Source of the DNA: Syncephalis fuscata
Lineage: Eukaryota; Zoopagomycota; Zoopagomycetes; Zoopagales; Piptocephalidaceae
NCBI GenBank assembly: GCA_025786725.1
Contig: JAHLTZ010000018.1
Coordinates: 248,001 to 312,000 of the forward strand
Length of the DNA: 64,000 bases
Direction of reading: 5' to 3'
Each line of letters begins with the position of its first letter. Within the stretch, counting starts at the first letter, position 1. The translations under genes were made by a program, and so were the position numbers. A model generated the notes under the pieces. That model was not told the DNA's origin. It did not search any database and saw only the letters and a list, made by a program, of their open reading frames with translations. Shown one piece after another: positions 59,628-64,000 of this stretch.

Positions 59628-61114
59628 TTACTGACTAGAAGATGCTATAGGTCCTACATTCCTGGATGAATGTAGTGATGACTGTGATGGCTGATAAGTA
59701 ATACGGCGATTGTATGGCACAGGCACTCTTTGCATTGCCTCATCAGCAAGGGCATCAGCTGGAATATTCTGAACACAGAATAGACAAGGTGCACAACAAC
59801 AAGTACAACAGAATAGCATCGATAAAACGATAAATACCGGCACAAATACAACAGCCATACTTCTATCGGCGGGATTCTGTAACTTTTCTACCAACATACC
59901 GATAAATGCATATATCAAGGTAGATGCTACAATAAACAGTATACCAAGCGTTATAAAAAGAGAAAGACCTTGCGCACGTGATTCAGCATGATCCACCATA
60001 CGAAGACGTAGACCGGCCACGGTAAATAGTAAAATGTAGCGAATACCTGCCAAATAGGCTGGAATGAAGACCACGCCCCAACTAGAAGTGAGTGGTCCAT
60101 CGATTTTCACGACAATTAAAATGGCCAGTGATAGTCGAATACACCACCACCAGAAAGTATTGGCCACAACAAGTGCTTCTAGCAAATGACGTTTACGTCC
60201 TTCCATGGTGCATTCGTCGTAGGATCCACACTAGGAATGGTGCGAATCTCGGCCAATGTCGCCAGAATATTACTAAATCCATTGATAGCCTCTAGTATCC
60301 AGTAGGGGAAGAATACGGCACCGGCCGACCAAGTAATGCGCTGATCTTCTCGTAACACAATAAGCAGTTGGAAGATAAAGCATAGGAACAAGTAGGCCGA
60401 AACGAAAATACCCCGTTGACGAGCGGCCCGTTCACGTCGTTCCTGCTTTGATTCACGCTTAGTGCCGGCTGAGTGTTCAGTGCCATGACTTGATCCGGTT
60501 TCACTAGGCTTTTGTTGTGGATGTGGTTCGTCATCGTCATCGTCATCGTCATCATCGATACCTGATGCGGTTAATGAGGTTTTAAATGCTAATGGTACGA
60601 GCCAGAATAGCAATACAGCATCAAGTAGCCATAGTGGAATAAATACGACACCCCATGACCAATTTGACTTGCCATCCACTTGGACTGACAATAAAGCACA
60701 GAAAATGATAAGTAGTCCAGTTAGTAGACTAGTGGCAAAGAAGCATCGACACAGTAAAGCCGAGTAGTCAGGATCGAATAGAATGCCTACGGGTGTGCCA
60801 ATCATTTGTAGACCAAATTCACCATATCGATCATAGACAGAGCGTTTCTTACGATCACTCAATACTTCATAAGCATGATTGATGGCCTTGAACTAAATAG
60901 ATTGTATAAGTATATATAGATATAGACATGTGTATATGTATATGTATATAGTATTACTTACTTGATCTGCAGCACCGGGATTTTTATCTGGATGGTAGCG
61001 TAGAGCTAAACGGCGATAGGATCGTCTAATTTCCTCATCTGTAGCATCTCTTGCTACCTCCAACGTAGCATATAGTGCCTGAGTATTGAAACGTGCCTGA
61101 TCTGCCCCTTCCAT
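59628..61114 (-). CDS. J-domain protein fused to TMEM185-like multi-pass membrane region
   Basis: The start at 61114 gives [20 protein letters not shown]. The J domain contains [18 protein letters not shown] with the HPD motif needed to stimulate Hsp70, then one intron (about 60896-60962) and [20 protein letters not shown]. The rest is a TMEM185/fragile-X-F-like region with paired [40 protein letters not shown] and [20 protein letters not shown] helices, an Asp-run and Glu/Arg-rich loop in the middle, and a Cys-rich [12 protein letters not shown] segment near the end. One base is missing near 60179-60215 (frame changes from NAPWKDV to [20 protein letters not shown]). The protein has about eight or more membrane segments and probably sits in ER/Golgi-type membranes. 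Confidence 0.85.
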
Positions 61115-62087
61115 TCTTGATACAATAGATCTTTTACGGGAATAAAATGATACGGTTGTTTAAGGGGTTTATACTATTAATGGATAAGTAGATAGTATTG
61201 TGTGTGTGTGTGGAAGTGAATATGTGTGTAGAAGTGAGTGTAAAAAGCCAAATAATAGACGCGAACCGGTATAATAGACACACCAGTTATGTTTCCAATC
61301 AGAAATACGAAGCGTTAAAAGATGTAAACGCTGAATACTAAATATAAATAGTTGAATAATAAAACAAATACTATCTGATTAGTATACTATTTAAATAGAT
61401 AACTGTATATTATAACGATGTCAATGTATGTGGGTCAGTGCGAAGAAGACTGAACATTAAAGTGTCGGAAGTCATCAGATCCCAATCCAACAAAATAGAA
61501 CAAGTCTCTACTTACCCACTGTATCTCAGTATAGAGTGTCTTTATCTATACTGACTAATAAGCTGAAGGTGTACAGTTAAGTGTACAGCGTATCTGCTTA
61601 TATATTGTATATATATATTATATATATATTGTATATATGTAGGTGGGTGTGGTGTGCAGAAAGAGGCAGTATCAATGATGTATGGAGAAATGATAAAGAA
61701 GAAGAGAGGGAAGGAAAAAACGCAATGCAATCATTTATAATTGTAATAATATTGATATTCATCATTAGAAACAATCTCATACAAAACACGTTATGCCATA
61801 AATGACCGATTTACCTTTGTTGTAATAGGTAACACCATTTTAATGCAGTTCTACATGGCAGTTGATGAGGAAGAGAGAGAGAGAGAGAGAAACGATGACC
61901 AATTCGATTCAATTATCACATAATACAAGTAAATGGTTTTATTCATATACTATATAATGTATAATTATAATATAAAGATATAATTAATATTTTATCTAAA
62001 TGTATTTACATTATTAAGTAGTAAAGTATAGTTTCTTTTCTTTTACACTTTATATCCATTAGTACTCTTTGCTAGTCTTTTGCTAAT
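61115..62087. other. Intergenic region J-protein / MFAP1 with simple repeats
   Basis: Contains a GT run (61200-61212), TATA/AT repeats (61600-61640) and a GA run (61870-61890). Pyrimidine-rich DNA near 62030-62050 lies just before the MFAP1 start. No gene supported. Confidence 0.5.
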
Positions 62088-63852
62088 ATGTCCTCGCGAT
62101 TACCTACTAAAAATACTTCAGAGCGTGATCGTCCAGCTGAAAGAGGTAGAGTGGCGCGTTATTGGCCAGGAAGGGCGCCGACCAACCAGACGAACGAGTT
62201 AACGGATTCCGAGTCTGAAAGCTCTGCGGATGAAGAACCAACAACGAGTAATGTACGCAGACCGGGACATAATATCAAAGTAGAAGTGCATGCTATACAG
62301 AGTAGAGAACTAGCGCCTATTGAAGATCGTGCTCATTTAGTACGGGCTAGACGACGACAACAGCAACAAAGAGGTAGGTAGTATTTGTCAATAAATTGTC
62401 CCATTAATATTTAAAGTAGAGGAAGAAGAAGAGCAAGAAGAAAATGATAAAGAAGAGGAAGAGGAAGAAGAAGGCGATGACGATGATGATGCGGCTCAAG
62501 CACGGCGTCGTCAATTACTTAGACAACGTTTATTACAACGACGCCGAGAAGAACAACAACAACAAACTGAATCAGTAAAAGAGGAAGAGGAAGAGGAAGA
62601 GGAGGAAGAAGAAGAAGAACCAAAGAATGTAGAGGCACAAGATGAGGCAAGTTAATGGTATAACAAGTTATTTATATCAATATTAAATGTGTTTATAGAA
62701 TGAATATACAACGGAATATGAAACAGAAGAAGAGAGTGAAGAGGAAGCTGTTCTATTAAAGCCAGTATTTATACCAAAGTAATTATTATAACTAAATTAT
62801 AATTGATCACTTATACCACCACTGTATAGAGTAAAACGTCAAACCATTGCCGAGAAAGAGCAATTGGCACAAGAATTGGAAGAAGCAGAAGCAAAACGAG
62901 AACAGGAACGTGAAGAACGTCAAAAGGCTGCCCATCAAATGGTAGCTGATTTAATTAAGCGAGAAATTGAAGGTAGTATTTATAATGAATTAAATGGTAT
63001 ACATTATTTAACCTATTGTATTGATAATTAGCACCATTACAAGAAACCAATGTTCTTAATGATATCGATGATACAGATGACTTGAACCCAGCATCAGAAT
63101 TAGAAGCATGGAAATTACGTGAATTAAAGCGTATTCAACGAGATCAAGGAGAACAAATGAAGTAAGCGATTAAACACGCAAATGAATAAGCCTCTATATA
63201 TATTATATCGTATGTTAATTTTATTTTCTTTATAATAGACGTGAAGAAGAGGCAAGAGAGACGGAACGACGACGTGCTATGACAGATGCTGAAATCCTTA
63301 AAGAAGATGCTGAAAAGCTAAAAGCTGAACGAGAAGGCAAAAAGAATCATCAATTTACATTTATGCAGAAATATTATCATAAAGGAGCCTTTTATCGAGT
63401 AAGAGTTATAAATAATAGATTATTTAATAATAATAATAATAATAATAATATGTATTTGTATAGGAGGAGGGCGGTGAATTAATGGGACGTGATTATACAG
63501 CACCCACTCTAGATATGCCTAATGTTGAACTATTACCCAGTGTTATGCAAGTACGCGATTTTGGTAAACGTGGTCAAACCAAATGGAAACATTTAACAGC
63601 CGAAGATACATCAAATGTAAGTATATGGTTATTACTATGATCATCCTCATTATATATAAACTATAATATATTAATACATTTATCTATTTATCTATTTATC
63701 TATTTATCTATTTATCTATTTATCTATTTATTTATTAGAGAGAGGCGGGCTGGTCACAATCAAGTGATGTTAATCGACATATGCAAAAACGAATGGGTGG
63801 CATGAAAAGAACCGCCGAAACATCATCGGGTGGTAAAAAAAGACGCACGTAA
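62088..63852 (+). CDS. MFAP1: Spliceosomal protein MFAP1
   Basis: Pre-mRNA splicing factor of the B complex. The start at 62088 gives MSSRLPTKNTSERDRPAERG, then VARYWPGRAPTNQTNELTDS and VRRPGHNIKVEVHAIQSREL, as in MFAP1. Long Glu-rich and Arg/Gln-rich coiled coils follow (62420-62640). The conserved C-terminal half reads KPVFIPK, VKRQTIAEKEQLAQELEEAE, ASELEAWKLRELKRIQRDQG, FMQKYYHKGAFY, GRDYTAPTLDMPNVELLPSV and MQVRDFGKRGQTKWKHLTAE, ending KKRRT with TAA at 63850-63852. About eight exons, introns of 50-100 nt. No frame break noticed. Confidence 0.94.
63676..63737. repeat. Tandem (TATTTATC)n in the last MFAP1 intron
   Basis: About seven consecutive copies of the 8-mer TATTTATC fill the intron just before the acceptor at about 63738. 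Confidence 0.9.
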
Positions 63853-64000
63853 ATGTTATTACACACACACACACATATATATATATACGGTTTAAATGAT
63901 TGTTTATTAATAGATTTGGGATACAACACGTTTTATGTATCATGCTATAAATTGTGTTTATTTATATTGGTGTATGTGTGTATTAGCATTAATTATGAGA

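Noticed and set aside
5700-60215. Programmed frameshifting or RNA editing as the general cause of frame breaks
   Set aside because: Sites share no slippery or structural motif, occur in ordinary conserved genes, and are all one-base losses, which fits assembly error best.
1-64000. Transposons, tRNA or rRNA genes
   Set aside because: I saw no transposase or reverse transcriptase motifs, terminal repeats, or tRNA-like folds; a tRNA scan was not possible here.

Overview
The window is nuclear DNA of a fungus. Its genes include fungus-specific or fungus-typical families (VFA1, TAG1/DUF3712, FYV7, SPS19 with a peroxisomal SKL tail), and almost every housekeeping gene is cut by many 40-90 nt GT-AG introns in AT-rich DNA. 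SMU1, MFAP1, DTWD1 and an ATRX/RAD54L2-like helicase sit alongside, which points away from budding yeasts. An early-diverging lineage (Mucoromycota/Zoopagomycota-like) is my inference; no marker here proves it.

Layout. 1-17219: a dense block of mostly alternating-strand genes: NGG1 (partial), SMU1, ORC2, RSM22, YIP4, an unrecognised helical protein, DTWD1, PSY2 and SPS19/DECR2. Convergent 3' ends are 50-180 bp apart, or actually overlap (NGG1/SMU1). 17220-28227: an accessory region. It holds one orphan ORF, a tandem array of three intact intronless F-box-like genes plus one decayed copy on the minus strand, and a small secreted-peptide gene with miniature exons. 28228-34992: SMC4 and BNA3. 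35413-39371: a second accessory region with the most remarkable object in the window. 40142-51435: ArfGAP1/GCS1, a third secreted microexon gene, MSS4/DSS4, FYV7, VFA1, TAG1 and GPI18. 51859-63852: a SAM-SNF2 helicase, a J-domain/TMEM185-like membrane protein and MFAP1.

The main discovery candidate is a three-member family of small secreted proteins (27217 +, 38179 -, 42437 +). Each has a 94-nt first exon (93 in one copy, which lacks one base) encoding a signal peptide ending in a related V/T-D-A-x-P motif, followed by frame-neutral tiny exons. In the 38179 gene the transcript would cross about 2.55 kb of an ~83-bp periodic array. Each period is an ~80-nt intron carrying a donor, a TACTAA-like branch site and a TTAATAG-like acceptor, followed by an exon of exactly three bases. 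I count 30 consecutive single-codon exons, all sense, with 11 leucines spelled with all six leucine codons, then a 48-nt last exon ending in a stop. Any subset could be skipped without changing frame. The architecture recalls schistosome micro-exon genes, but with one amino acid per exon.

Two cautions. First, at least a dozen conserved genes need exactly one extra base to keep frame, always a missing base and never an added one. This looks like residual deletion error in the assembly and also affects the first exon of the 38179 gene. Second, exon boundaries are read by eye without transcripts, so internal boundaries of multi-intron genes are approximate unless exact positions are given.
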